From Lentzea cavernae (GTDB lineage: Bacteria; Actinomycetota; Actinomycetes; Mycobacteriales; Pseudonocardiaceae): a DNA stretch of 64,000 nt. The position numbers and the translations under genes were made by a program. The notes beneath the pieces were generated by a model. That model did no database searches, was not told the origin of the DNA, and worked only from the letters and a program-made list of their open reading frames with translations. The DNA lies in the NCBI RefSeq assembly GCF_014653695.1, contig NZ_BNAR01000008.1, positions 1-64,000 of the forward strand. The letters run 5' to 3'. This document shows positions 25,816 to 34,509 of this stretch, in pieces; position 1 is the stretch's first letter; every line of letters begins with the position of its first letter.

Positions 25816-27009
25816 GTGAGCGGTGTCAGGGTGTTGGTGGCAGGGGCGAGCATCGCGGGACCCGCGCTGGCCCACTGGTTGCACAGGCGGGGAGCCGAGG
25901 TGACCGTCGTGGAACGGGCGCCGGGGCTGCGGCCGGGAGGCCAGGCCGTGGACGCGCGAGGGGTGACCAAGGAGGTCATCCGGCGGATGGGACTGGACGC
26001 GGAGGTGCGCGCGGCCTGCACCGACACCGCCGGCGCGCACGGCGTGGACGCCGAAGGGACCGTGCTGGAGACCTTCAACGCCGAGGACGACGGCGGCGAC
26101 GGGTACATCGCGGACATCGAGATCCTGCGCGGGGACCTGTCCCAGGTGCTCCACGACGACACCCGCGACGAGGTCGAGTACGTGTTCGGCGACCGGATCG
26201 CCGAGCTCACCCAGGACGCCGACGGCGTCGACGTGACCTTCGCGAGCGGTGGCAGCAGGCGCTTCGACCTGGTCATCGGGGCCGACGGGCTGCACTCCTC
26301 CCTGCGCGCGGCGGTGTTCGGGCCGCGCGAAAGGTACCTGCACCACCTCGGGCTCGTGCTGGCCTTCTTCACCGTGCCCAACGAGTTCGGCATCGACCGC
26401 TGGATGATCGACCACAAGGACGGCGCGACAGGCCGTTCCGCGGGTCTGCGGCCCCTCAAGGACGCCACGAAGGCAATGGCGATGTTCTCGTTCCCCGCCG
26501 CCGGGTTCGACGTCGACCACCGCGACGTCGAAGGCCAGAAGCGCCTGCTCCGCGAACGGGCCGCGGGCCTGCGCTGGCTCGCGCCCCGGATCCTCGCCCA
26601 CGTGGACGACGCCCCGGACTTCTACCTCGACCAGGTCGCCCAGGTCGTCATGGACCGCTGGTCGGACGGCCGGGTCGGGCTGATCGGTGACGCGGCGTTC
26701 AGCCCGTCGCCCATGTCCGGTCAGGGCACCGGACTGGCCCTGGTCGGTGCCTACGTCCTCGCCGGAGAGCTGGCCGCCGCCGGGTGGGACCCCGGGAAGG
26801 GCTTCGCGGGGTACGAGGCTCGCCTGCGCCCGATGGTCGAGGCGAGCCAGGAGATCGGCCGGATGCACGTGGCGAGCCTCGCCGTTCCCGATCCGGACTC
26901 CGAGCCGGGGCCGGAGCCCGACATGGACGCGTTCATGGCGCTGGTCGACCGCGCGCTGAACGGTGTCGACCTGCCGGACTACGACGGGCTGCCGGACTCC
27001 AGGGCGTGA
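25816..27009 (+). CDS. FAD-dependent monooxygenase (PHBH-type)
   Basis: A 397-residue group A flavin monooxygenase. The FAD Rossmann motif is VRVLVAGASIAGPALAHWL, a DG motif occurs in FDLVIGADGLHS, and the second FAD motif is VGLIGDAAFSPSPMSGQGT. The family hydroxylates aromatics or antibiotics using NAD(P)H and O2; some members inactivate drugs. The GTG at 25816 with GGAGG fits the usual N-terminus. A paralogue of about the same length lies at 40878 near the geosmin synthase. It is a single-gene unit followed directly by the convergent actP gene. Confidence 0.9.
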   Translation: MSGVRVLVAGASIAGPALAHWLHRRGAEVTVVERAPGLRPGGQAVDARGVTKEVIRRMGLDAEVRAACTDTAGAHGVDAEGTVLETFNAEDDGGDGYIADIEILRGDLSQVLHDDTRDEVEYVFGDRIAELTQDADGVDVTFASGGSRRFDLVIGADGLHSSLRAAVFGPRERYLHHLGLVLAFFTVPNEFGIDRWMIDHKDGATGRSAGLRPLKDATKAMAMFSFPAAGFDVDHRDVEGQKRLLRERAAGLRWLAPRILAHVDDAPDFYLDQVAQVVMDRWSDGRVGLIGDAAFSPSPMSGQGTGLALVGAYVLAGELAAAGWDPGKGFAGYEARLRPMVEASQEIGRMHVASLAVPDPDSEPGPEPDMDAFMALVDRALNGVDLPDYDGLPDSRA

Positions 27010-28590
27010 TCAGGTGCGGGCGCCGATGCCCGAGATCGCCCGGACCTCCATCTCCGCCGCCTTGGCGTCCATCTCCGGCTCGCGCTTCGAGAAGATCGTC
27101 GCCAGGAACCCGCACAGGAACGAGAACGGGATCGACACGAGCCCGGGGTTGCCGAGCGGGAACCACGCGAAGTCGACGTCCGGGAAGATCGACGTCCTGG
27201 CGCCCGACATCACCGGCGAGAAGATGATCAGCACCAGGCAGGAGCCCAGGCCGCCGTAGATGCTCCACAGCGTGCCGGTGGTGTTGAAGCGCCGCCAGAA
27301 GATCGTGTAGAGGATCGTCGACAGGTTCGCCGAGGCGGCCAGCGCCAGCGCCAGCGACACGAGGAACGCGACGTTCTGCCCGTTCGCCGCGATGCCGCCG
27401 ATGATCGACAGGATGCCGACGACGACGGCGGTCAGCCGCGCCACCCGGATCTCCCGGCGCGGTTCGGCGTTGCCGCGCTTGATCACGTTCGCGTAGACGT
27501 CGTGGGCGAACGAGGCGGAGGCCGCCAGCGTGAGGCCCGCGACGACCGCGAGGATCGTGGCGAACGCGACGGCGGACACGATGCCGAGCAGCACCGCGCC
27601 CCCGATCTCGAACGCGAGCAGCGGTGCGGCGGAGTTCTCGCCACCGGGTGCGGCGGCGATCTTGTCGGTGCCGACCAGTGCCATCGCGCCGAAGCCGATC
27701 ACCAGCGTGCACAGGTAGAAGATGACCATCGTCCACGTCGCCCACACGACGGAGCGACGGGCCTCGGAGGCGTTGGGCACGGTGTAGAAGCGCATCAGCA
27801 CGTGCGGCAGCGACGCGATGCCCAGCACCAGCGACAGCGCCAGGGAGACGAAGTCCAGTTTGGACATCGCGCTGAAGCCGTACTTCGCGCCGGGGTCCAG
27901 CACGGCCTCGCCGAGCTTGTTGTTCTCGGTGGCCTGCTGCATGATCGCCGACAGGCTGAAGCCGAACTTGCCCAGCAGGAAGATGCTCATCATCGTCACG
28001 CAGAGCAGCAGCAGGACGGCCTTGATGATCTGCACCCAGGTCGTGCCCTTCATGCCGCCGAGCAGCACGTAGAGCACCATGACCATGCCGACGAGCGCGA
28101 TCAGCAGCGCCTGGCCCCACTTCGAGGACACGTTGAGCAGCAACGCGATCAGACCGCCGGCGCCCGCCATCTGCGCGATCATGTAGAAGAACGAGATCAC
28201 CAGGGTCGCGTTCGCCGCGGCCGCGCGGACGGGGCGCTGCCTCATCCGGAACGCCAGCACGTCGCCGACGGTGAAGCGGCCGGTGTTGCGCAGGCCCTCC
28301 GCGATCAGCAGGAGGCCGACGAGCCACGCGACGACCCAGCCGACCGAGTACAGGAAGCCGTCGTAGCCGTGCGCCGCGATGCCGCCGGAGATGCCGAGGA
28401 ACGACGCGGCGGACAGGAAGTCGCCGGACAGCGCCACGCCGTTCTGCGCGCCGGTGAACGAGCTGCCGGCGGCGTAGTAGTCCGACGCCGTCGTGTTCCG
28501 GCTGCTGAACCGGTACACGACGTACAGGGTGATCAGGACGAACACCGCGAAGACGCTGAGGTTCAGCACCGGGTTGCCGGTGGTGGGCAT
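27010..28590 (-). CDS. actP: Cation/acetate symporter, SSS family (ActP-like)
   Basis: A 526-residue sodium:solute symporter with about thirteen helices. It has the SSS signature elements SGDFLSAASFLGISGGIAAH and ASLPHVLMRFYTVP and the late FATILAVVAGLTLAASASFAHD, as in ActP/MctC acetate-propionate-pyruvate carriers. Length is normal. It follows the DUF485 gene by 3 bp on the same strand, the standard yjcH-actP pair. The next gene on the other side of the intergenic repeats is a second organic-acid-type transporter. Confidence 0.92.
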   Translation of the reverse strand: MPTTGNPVLNLSVFAVFVLITLYVVYRFSSRNTTASDYYAAGSSFTGAQNGVALSGDFLSAASFLGISGGIAAHGYDGFLYSVGWVVAWLVGLLLIAEGLRNTGRFTVGDVLAFRMRQRPVRAAAANATLVISFFYMIAQMAGAGGLIALLLNVSSKWGQALLIALVGMVMVLYVLLGGMKGTTWVQIIKAVLLLLCVTMMSIFLLGKFGFSLSAIMQQATENNKLGEAVLDPGAKYGFSAMSKLDFVSLALSLVLGIASLPHVLMRFYTVPNASEARRSVVWATWTMVIFYLCTLVIGFGAMALVGTDKIAAAPGGENSAAPLLAFEIGGAVLLGIVSAVAFATILAVVAGLTLAASASFAHDVYANVIKRGNAEPRREIRVARLTAVVVGILSIIGGIAANGQNVAFLVSLALALAASANLSTILYTIFWRRFNTTGTLWSIYGGLGSCLVLIIFSPVMSGARTSIFPDVDFAWFPLGNPGLVSIPFSFLCGFLATIFSKREPEMDAKAAEMEVRAISGIGART

Positions 28591-28593
28591 GCC

Positions 28594-29010
28594 TTACTCC
28601 TCGACGCCCGTCATCTCTGCGAGCAATTTGCGCTGCGGGTCCAGCCGTCGCTTTGCGTAACGGGCATAACCGAGCGTGATGATGATCGAAGTCACAAACT
28701 GTCCGAGGCCCAGCAGGATGCCCAGGTTGATCACGCCGATCACCTTGGTGCTGACGAAGTCTTTCGCGTACGCGGACAGCAGTACGAAGGTCAGGTAGGA
28801 CGCCAGGAAAAGCGCGGTCATCGGGAAGATGAACGTCGTGAGTCGACGGCGCAAGACGCGGAATTCATCGGTCTGCTGAATCAGCGCGAAGTTCGGGTTG
28901 CCGTCGGAATCGACGTACGACAAAGCCTCGGGGTCGTCGAACGACGCGAAACCCCTGGTTTCCCGGTACTCGTGGTGCGCTTCGCCAGGCGACCTCATCG
29001 CCTTGGTCAT
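28594..29010 (-). CDS. DUF485 (YjcH-like) membrane protein
   Basis: A 138-residue protein with a soluble N-terminal stretch and two membrane helices (FIFPMTALFLASYLTFVLLS and VIGVINLGILLGLGQFVTS), then a basic tail. This is the DUF485 partner normally encoded upstream of actP, and presumably part of the symporter. I place the start at ATG 29010 because AGGGG lies five bases upstream; a GTG at 29040 would add ten residues. Its upstream region carries seven helically phased ACCGGAC-type repeats. Confidence 0.88.
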   Translation of the reverse strand: MTKAMRSPGEAHHEYRETRGFASFDDPEALSYVDSDGNPNFALIQQTDEFRVLRRRLTTFIFPMTALFLASYLTFVLLSAYAKDFVSTKVIGVINLGILLGLGQFVTSIIITLGYARYAKRRLDPQRKLLAEMTGVEE

Positions 29011-29074
29011 GTACCCCTGCCCCTCGTGTGCGGCGCTCACTCTAACGCTCTCACGTGTGCAGTCAACGTCGCGG

Positions 29075-29146
29075 ACCGGCCGGAACCGGACGAAACCGGA
29101 CCAATGTCGGAGGTCGACCGGACTGGAACCGGACTGAAAACCGGCT
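29075..29146. repeat. Helically phased ACCGGAC direct repeats (operator array)
   Basis: Copies of ACCGGAC or close variants start at 29075 (ACCGGCC), 29085, 29095, 29106 (GTCGGAG, weak), 29117, 29128 and 29140 (ACCGGCT). Spacing is 10-12 bp, about one helical turn, so all face one side of the DNA. The array sits between the divergent DUF485-actP and OFA-transporter genes, close to the DUF485 start. Confidence 0.75.
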
Positions 29147-29241
29147 TTTCATTCGTCTCAAATGGTTTGAACCGGGTCTTGTACCAAGCGTGAGTGCGGA
29201 AGTTGCGAGGTGTGCAACACCTGAAGCCTTCGTCAAGACCG

Positions 29242-29270
29242 TTGTCGCACGTGTGCACCTGGCCTAGGAT
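29242..29270 (+). promoter_or_regulatory. Candidate sigma-70-type promoter of the OFA transporter
   Basis: TTGTCG (29242-29247), a 17-bp spacer and TAGGAT (29265-29270) fit a housekeeping promoter about 38 bp upstream of the GTG start. Confidence 0.55.
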
Positions 29271-29307
29271 CGATCGGTCCGCGTTATTGGTGACGGTTGG
29301 GGATAAA

Positions 29308-30762
29308 GTGGGGTTCTTAGCGCGCGAACGTCAGGTCGCGCCTCCCGGATGGAACCGCTGGCTCGTTCCGCCCGCAGCTCTGGCGATTCATCTCTCCATT
29401 GGTCAGGCGTACGCCTGGAGCGTCTTCAAGACGCCCCTGGAGAAATCGCTTGGCATCACGGGAACGCAGTCCGCACTCCCGTTCCAGCTCGGCATCGTGA
29501 TGCTCGGCCTTTCCGCGGCCGTGCTCGGCACGACGGTGGAGCGCAGGGGTCCCCGCTGGGCGATGCTGATGTCCACGATCGCCTTCTGCTCCGGTCTGCT
29601 GATCTCGGCGCTCGGCGTGTGGGCCGGCCAGTACTGGGTCGTCGTCCTCGGCTACGGCCTCGTCGGCGGCATCGGTCTGGGCATCGGCTACATCTCGCCG
29701 GTCTCGACGCTGATCAAGTGGTTCCCCGACCGGCCGGGCATGGCGACCGGCATCGCGATCATGGGCTTCGGCGGCGGCGCGCTCATCGCGTCACCGTGGT
29801 CGACCTCGATGCTCTCGGCGTTCGGCTCCACCACGTCGGGCATCGGCCAGGCCTTCCTGGTGCACGGCATCGCCTACGCGGTCTTCATGAGCCTCGGCGT
29901 GCTGCTGATCCGCCTGCCCTCTCGTGAGTTCACGGCGGAGAAGGAGGCGTTGCTGAAGGCCAAGCCCAACAAGGTCACCGTCACCCACAACGTCTCGGCC
30001 AACAACGCGATCAAGACGCCGCAGTTCTGGCTGCTGTGGGTCGTGCTGTGCTTCAACGTCACCGCGGGCATCGGGATCCTGGAGAAGGCCGCCCCGATGC
30101 TGGTCGACTTCTTCAAGGAGTCCTCGACGCCGGTCGCCGCGACCGCCGCCACCGGTTTCGTCGCGCTGCTCTCCGCCGCGAACATGGCGGGCCGGTTCGT
30201 CTGGTCGTCCACTTCGGACGTCGTGGGCCGCAAGAACATCTACCGCCTCTACCTCGGCGTCGGCGCGCTGCTCTACCTGGTGCTGCTGACCGTCGGCTCG
30301 ACCAGCACCCCGCTGTTCGTGATCGCGGCGATGGTGATCCTGTCGTTCTACGGCGCGGGTTTCGCGACCGTTCCGGCGTACCTGCGCGACCTGTTCGGCA
30401 CCTACCAGGTCGGCGCGATCCACGGCCGCCTGCTGACCGCGTGGTCGGTGGCGGGCGTGCTCGGGCCGCTGATCGTCAACGCCATCGCGGACGCGGGCAA
30501 GAAGGCCGGGCACACCGGTCCCGACTTGTACGCCACGTCGTTCTACATCATGATCGCGCTGCTGGTCGTCGGCTTCGTCGCGAACGAGCTGATCAAGCCG
30601 GTCGACCCGAAGTTCCACGAGCCGAAGACGGCCGACGAGACCGGTGAGCCCACCTCCCAGGCGGACGACGAGAACACGGTCGCCAAGTGGAACGAGGCCG
30701 AGGCGGCGGACGTCGCAGAGTCGGCTGAGAAGGACGACGCGGAAGGCGTGGTGAAGAAGTGA
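29308..30762 (+). CDS. OFA-family MFS transporter (oxalate/formate antiporter type)
   Basis: A 484-residue major-facilitator protein with twelve helices. It opens RWLVPPAALAIHLSIGQAYAWSVFKTPLE, a hallmark of the OFA family (OxlT and relatives), and has the motif GRFVWSSTSDVVGRKNIY between repeats. The C-terminal ~45 residues are acidic and cytoplasmic. GTG 29308 with GGGGATAAA upstream is preferred. It is followed, with a GTGA overlap, by the 36-residue small subunit typical of this carrier. The substrate is a small organic acid by family, possibly oxalate, formate or a monocarboxylate. Confidence 0.9.
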   Translation: MGFLARERQVAPPGWNRWLVPPAALAIHLSIGQAYAWSVFKTPLEKSLGITGTQSALPFQLGIVMLGLSAAVLGTTVERRGPRWAMLMSTIAFCSGLLISALGVWAGQYWVVVLGYGLVGGIGLGIGYISPVSTLIKWFPDRPGMATGIAIMGFGGGALIASPWSTSMLSAFGSTTSGIGQAFLVHGIAYAVFMSLGVLLIRLPSREFTAEKEALLKAKPNKVTVTHNVSANNAIKTPQFWLLWVVLCFNVTAGIGILEKAAPMLVDFFKESSTPVAATAATGFVALLSAANMAGRFVWSSTSDVVGRKNIYRLYLGVGALLYLVLLTVGSTSTPLFVIAAMVILSFYGAGFATVPAYLRDLFGTYQVGAIHGRLLTAWSVAGVLGPLIVNAIADAGKKAGHTGPDLYATSFYIMIALLVVGFVANELIKPVDPKFHEPKTADETGEPTSQADDENTVAKWNEAEAADVAESAEKDDAEGVVKK

Positions 30763-30869
30763 GCTCCCAGCAACGTTTGTTGCTCATCGGTGCGTGGCTG
30801 TGGGTGGGTCTCCCGCTCGCCTACGGCCTCTACCGGCTCTTCCTGAACGCGGCCAAGCTCTTCGTCTGA
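30759..30869 (+). CDS. MFS transporter small subunit (36 residues)
   Basis: A tiny single-helix membrane protein of 36 residues: a polar SSQQR start, the helix LLLIGAWLWVGLPLAYGLYR, then LFLNAAKLFV. Such peptides are regularly encoded directly after OFA-type MFS genes and are annotated as transporter small subunits. The GTG overlaps the transporter stop (GTGA), and its own stop overlaps the ATG of the sensor kinase (TGATG). Transporter, peptide and signalling genes are thus one translational chain. Confidence 0.82.
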   Translation: MSSQQRLLLIGAWLWVGLPLAYGLYRLFLNAAKLFV

Positions 30870-32959
30870 TGTTCAAGTCGCTCGCCAACTGGCGCAACTG
30901 GCGCCTGCCGGTCAAGCTCGCCGCGGTGCTGATCGTTCCGGTCACCATCGCGGTGGGCGCCGGCGTCGTGCTCATCAACTCCCAGATCGAGCGCGCCGAG
31001 TCCTACGCGGAACTGCAACGGCTCGTGAAGGTCCGCGCGGCTCTCATCCCCGTGATCGAGGGCGTGCAGGCGGAACGGCGGATCGTCGCCGAGGGCGTCG
31101 GCCCGGAGCTCCTCTCCGAGCAGAGCAAGCGCACCGACGACGCCCGCGTGGTGCTGCGCGACCAGATCGGCAAGTCCTCGCTCAGCGAGGTCGTGACCGC
31201 CCGCATCTACGACGTCCAGAACCGCATCGGCGACCTGACGGTGTTGCGCGACCGCAGCAGCAACGACATCCCCGCGGTGATCAAGATCTACACCGAGCTC
31301 ACCGACTCGCTGCTCGACGTCGACGAGGTGATGGCCAGCGAGTTCGGCGACGCCGCCCTGCTGCGCACCGCGATGGGCCTGCACCACGTGGTGCACGTCC
31401 GCGACCAGGTGCTCTACCAGCAGGCCGTCGTGCTGTCAGGGCTCGCCCGGGGCCAGCTCACCAACGCCGAGGTCCGCGCGCTGGTCGAGTCGAACGTCAA
31501 GCTCGGTTACATCGCGGACGAGTTCGCGGCCCTCGCGACACCCGACCAGATGAAGGTCTACGGCAAGAACTTCAGCGGCCCGGACACCGAGGCCCAGCGC
31601 ACGATGCTGGCCGCCGCCGTGCTGCACCCGACCTCGGACGCCGCGGCCACGGGCACCGGCGCGAACAGGCCGAAGCCGCCGTTGCCGATCGCGGCCGCGG
31701 ACTGGACCAGGGCGACGGACGCCGTCGTCACGTCGATGGGCACCGTGGTGACGGGCCTGCAGGACGACCTGCGCTCCACCGCCGACCGCCTGCGCGACGA
31801 GTCGAGCGACGCCGCCGGTGCCGCGTCCGCGATCCTGTTCGCGAGCCTCGTCCTGGCCGCCACCATCGGGTTCGTCGTCGGCCGCTACCTGCTGCGGTCG
31901 CTCAACGCCCTGCGCCGCTCCGCGCTCGACGTGGCGCGCACCAAGCTCCCCGAGATGGTCGCGACCGGTCGCGGCAGCACGGAGATCGAGCCGGTCCCGG
32001 TCGACACGACCGAGGAGTTCGGCCAGGTGGCGCGCGCGTTCGACACGGTGCACCAGCAGGCCGTGAAGTCGGTCATCGAGCAGGCCACCATGCGCGCGAA
32101 CATGCGCAACATCTTCGTGAACCTCTCGCGCCGCAGCCAGAGCCTGGTCGAACGCCAGCTCAAGCTGATGGAGGAGCTCGAGAAGTACGAGGAGGACCCG
32201 GACCAGCTCGCGAACCTCTTCAAGCTCGACCACCTCGCCACCCGCATGCGCCGCAACAACGAGAACCTGATGGTGCTCTCCGGCGGCGACGTGGCCAGGC
32301 GGTTCCACAAGCCGATCCCGCTCACCGACGTGCTGCGCGCGGCGGCCGCGGAGATCGAGCAGTACCAGCGGGTGATGGTGCACACGGCGCCCAACGCCGA
32401 GGTCGTCGGGTACGTGGCGAGCGACCTGGTCCGCCTGCTGGCCGAGCTCCTCGACAACGCGACGGCGTTCTCGCCGCCGCACACCCAGGTCTCGATCAGC
32501 GCGTCCATCGAGGCGGGGGGCATCGTCCAGATCGACGTGGCCGACACCGGCATCGGCATCGACCCCGAGTCGCTCACGGCCGTGAACGCGCGCCTGGAGG
32601 CCGCGGGCGAGGGTGTGGACGTCCAGGTGTTCCGCGAAATGGGGCTCTTCGTCGTCGGCAGGCTCGCCGCGCGCCACCAGATCGTGGTACGTCTGGATGC
32701 GAAACAAGGCAAGGGGACTCGCGCGATCGTGTTGGTTCCGGCCGAACTGGCACCAACGCGGGAAGAGTCCTGGGAGTCTTTCCGAGGGGAGGCGATCGAA
32801 CGGCAGCAGGCATCGTGGTTCCAGCAGACGACGCAGGCCGCCGCCACGCAGCCTCCCCCCGCACCCGCACGCCAGACGCCGGAGTCGGCCAGAGGTTTCC
32901 TCAACGCCTTCCAGCGCGGTGTGCAACGCGGCCTTCCCGAAAACCAGGAGAGTCGATGA
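30869..32959 (+). CDS. Conservon sensor kinase CvnA-like with NIT-type sensing region
   Basis: A 696-residue membrane histidine-kinase-like protein. One helix near 15-38 precedes a ~280-residue external NIT-type helical domain (AALIPVIEGVQAERRIVAEG), then a second helix near 320-342, a HAMP-like linker and a GHKL ATPase domain with N-box ELLDNATAFSPP and DTGIGID. The usual H-box is absent; LFKLDHLATRMRRNNENLMV holds the place, as in CvnA/nitrate-sensor proteins. A ~70-residue Gln/Pro-rich tail ends the protein. It is coupled to roadblock and DUF742 genes downstream, the conservon order, and to the transporter small subunit upstream. Confidence 0.9.
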   Translation: MFKSLANWRNWRLPVKLAAVLIVPVTIAVGAGVVLINSQIERAESYAELQRLVKVRAALIPVIEGVQAERRIVAEGVGPELLSEQSKRTDDARVVLRDQIGKSSLSEVVTARIYDVQNRIGDLTVLRDRSSNDIPAVIKIYTELTDSLLDVDEVMASEFGDAALLRTAMGLHHVVHVRDQVLYQQAVVLSGLARGQLTNAEVRALVESNVKLGYIADEFAALATPDQMKVYGKNFSGPDTEAQRTMLAAAVLHPTSDAAATGTGANRPKPPLPIAAADWTRATDAVVTSMGTVVTGLQDDLRSTADRLRDESSDAAGAASAILFASLVLAATIGFVVGRYLLRSLNALRRSALDVARTKLPEMVATGRGSTEIEPVPVDTTEEFGQVARAFDTVHQQAVKSVIEQATMRANMRNIFVNLSRRSQSLVERQLKLMEELEKYEEDPDQLANLFKLDHLATRMRRNNENLMVLSGGDVARRFHKPIPLTDVLRAAAAEIEQYQRVMVHTAPNAEVVGYVASDLVRLLAELLDNATAFSPPHTQVSISASIEAGGIVQIDVADTGIGIDPESLTAVNARLEAAGEGVDVQVFREMGLFVVGRLAARHQIVVRLDAKQGKGTRAIVLVPAELAPTREESWESFRGEAIERQQASWFQQTTQAAATQPPPAPARQTPESARGFLNAFQRGVQRGLPENQESR

Positions 32960-33354
32960 GCACGCAGGTGGACCAGTTCGGCTGGCTGGTCACCAACTTC
33001 GCCGAACGCACGCCCGGCATCGAGCACGCCGTGGTGATCTCGGCGGACGGTCTGGTGTTGATCTCGTCATCGAAGCTGCCGGCGCACGTCGCGCCGCAGT
33101 TCGCGGCGATCGTGGCCGGCGTGGTCTCCCTCGCCGACTCGGCGTCGCAGTGCTTCGCCGGTGAGGCGGTCGTCCGCACGGTCGTGCAGATGGACCGCGG
33201 TGTGATGCTGCTGTCCTCGATCAGCGACGGCTCCGTCCTCGCTGTGCTGGCGTCGGCCTCGGCCGACGTCGCCCAGATCGCCTACGAGATGACCGTCGTC
33301 GTGCGGCAGGTGGGCCAGCTGCTCACGCCGGAGCTGCGGGCTGAGCTCCTGTGA
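32956..33354 (+). CDS. Roadblock/LC7-domain protein, CvnB-like
   Basis: A 132-residue roadblock/LC7 protein: DQFGWLVTNFAERTPGIEHA opens it, and the central VVISADGLVLISSSKLP and VVQMDRGVMLLSSISDGSVL form the beta sheet. In conservons this protein acts with the kinase-like CvnA, the DUF742 protein and a small Ras-like GTPase. It overlaps both neighbours by ATGA/GTGA junctions. The GTPase partner it would normally regulate is not encoded next to it here. Confidence 0.93.
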   Translation: MSTQVDQFGWLVTNFAERTPGIEHAVVISADGLVLISSSKLPAHVAPQFAAIVAGVVSLADSASQCFAGEAVVRTVVQMDRGVMLLSSISDGSVLAVLASASADVAQIAYEMTVVVRQVGQLLTPELRAELL

Positions 33355-33878
33355 GCCGGGAGCAGGACGATCAGGTCAACTTCGGTGACCTGATGAGCGG
33401 GTTCAGCTTCGACAGCGACCGGATCCGCAAGCGCGGCAAGAAGAAGGCCCAGCGCGCACCGGAACCGCCGCCGGAGCCGGACCCGTACGCGACCCTGCCC
33501 TACGACGAGGTCCCGCCGCTGCCCTCGGTGGAGTCGGGGTACGACTCGTCGTCGATCGTGCGCGCCTACGCGTGGACGGGCGGCCGCACCACGTCCGACG
33601 TGCACCTGGAGATCGAGACCCTGGTGTCGGTGAACGAGTTCTCGGCCACGGCCGTGCGCCCGGAGCACCAGGACGTGCTGGCCCTGTGCCTGCAGCCGCG
33701 CTCGGTGGCGGAGATCGCCGCCCTGCGCGGCCTGCCGCTGGGCGTCACCAAGGTGCTGCTCGGCGACATGGCGGGCCACGGGCTGATCGACGTGCACCGC
33801 ACTGCGTCGTCCTACGGCGGCGACAGGCCGGACGGGATGCTGCTCGAACGCGTGCTGGCGGGCCTGCGCCGGCTCTGA
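33351..33878 (+). CDS. DUF742 protein, CvnC-like
   Basis: A 175-residue protein. An N-terminal basic and proline-rich region (RKRGKKKAQRAPEPPPEPDP) precedes the DUF742 winged-helix-like domain: SIVRAYAWTGGRTTSD, then RPEHQDVLALCLQPRSVAEI and LGVTKVLLGDMAGHGLIDVH. It is the third conservon component. The typical fourth gene (cvnD GTPase) would overlap its stop, but instead 40 bp follow and then a nitroreductase gene begins. Confidence 0.92.
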   Translation: MSREQDDQVNFGDLMSGFSFDSDRIRKRGKKKAQRAPEPPPEPDPYATLPYDEVPPLPSVESGYDSSSIVRAYAWTGGRTTSDVHLEIETLVSVNEFSATAVRPEHQDVLALCLQPRSVAEIAALRGLPLGVTKVLLGDMAGHGLIDVHRTASSYGGDRPDGMLLERVLAGLRRL

Positions 33879-33918
33879 TCTCTGCGCTACGGTCGAGTCG
33901 AGACGACTGGGGGTAGCC

Positions 33919-34509
33919 GTGGAGTTCCAAGACGTGGTCCGTCGCCGGCGGATGGTGCGCAAGTTCACCGACGAGCCGGTCAGCGACGAGAGCGTCCAGC
34001 GGATCATGCGCAACGCCGTGCGCGGTCCGTCGGCGGGGTTCTCGCAGGGGCAGGGGTTCCTCGTGCTGCAGGGCGAGCAGCTGCAGCGGCTGCGCGAGAT
34101 GTTCGAGTGGTGGGCCGGGGAGGATCCGAAGACGGCGCCCGTCGTCGTCATCCCGTTCGCCGCCAAGTCCGTCTACCTCGAGCGCTACTCCCAGCCGGAC
34201 AAGGCCTGGACCTCGCTCGGCGACGAGGACCGCTGGCCGGTGCCGTACTGGGACATCGACACGGGCATGGCCGCGCTGCTGATCCTGCAGACCGCCGTCG
34301 ACGAGGGCCTGGGGGCCGTCTTCTTCGGCACGGACGAGGAGACGTGGCCGGAGCTGCGCGCGGCCTTCGGCGTGCCGGACGCGTACGTGCCGATCGGCAT
34401 GATCGCGATCGGGCACCCGGCGGAGGAGGGCATCTCCGAGGGCGCCTCGCCGCTGCGGCGCAAGCGCAAGGCGTTCGACGAGGTCGTGCACTGGGGTCAG
34501 TGGACGTGA
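33919..34509 (+). CDS. Nitroreductase-family FMN oxidoreductase
   Basis: A 196-residue FMN-dependent nitroreductase-like enzyme. It starts MEFQDVVRRRRMVRKFTDEP, the classic FMN-phosphate-binding RRRxxRxF element. The central GMAALLILQTAVDEGLGAVFFG is the helix over the flavin, and IGMIAIGHP the final strand. Substrates could be nitroaromatics, flavins or other electron acceptors. GTG start. It overlaps the GTG of the large AfsR-like regulator, so the two are co-translated. Confidence 0.9.
   Translation: MEFQDVVRRRRMVRKFTDEPVSDESVQRIMRNAVRGPSAGFSQGQGFLVLQGEQLQRLREMFEWWAGEDPKTAPVVVIPFAAKSVYLERYSQPDKAWTSLGDEDRWPVPYWDIDTGMAALLILQTAVDEGLGAVFFGTDEETWPELRAAFGVPDAYVPIGMIAIGHPAEEGISEGASPLRRKRKAFDEVVHWGQWT

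Noticed and set aside
29075-29146. CRISPR-like or mobile repeat array
   Set aside because: Units are 7 bp at one-turn spacing; this fits an operator array, not CRISPR.
27502-29193. 563-codon open frame opposite actP and DUF485
   Set aside because: Antisense shadow: Arg/Glu/His/Gln-rich with no hydrophobic core, while the minus strand encodes canonical membrane proteins.
31436-32926. 496-codon minus-strand frame opposite the CvnA-like gene
   Set aside because: No motifs, Arg/Gly/His-rich, and wholly antisense to a well-supported gene.
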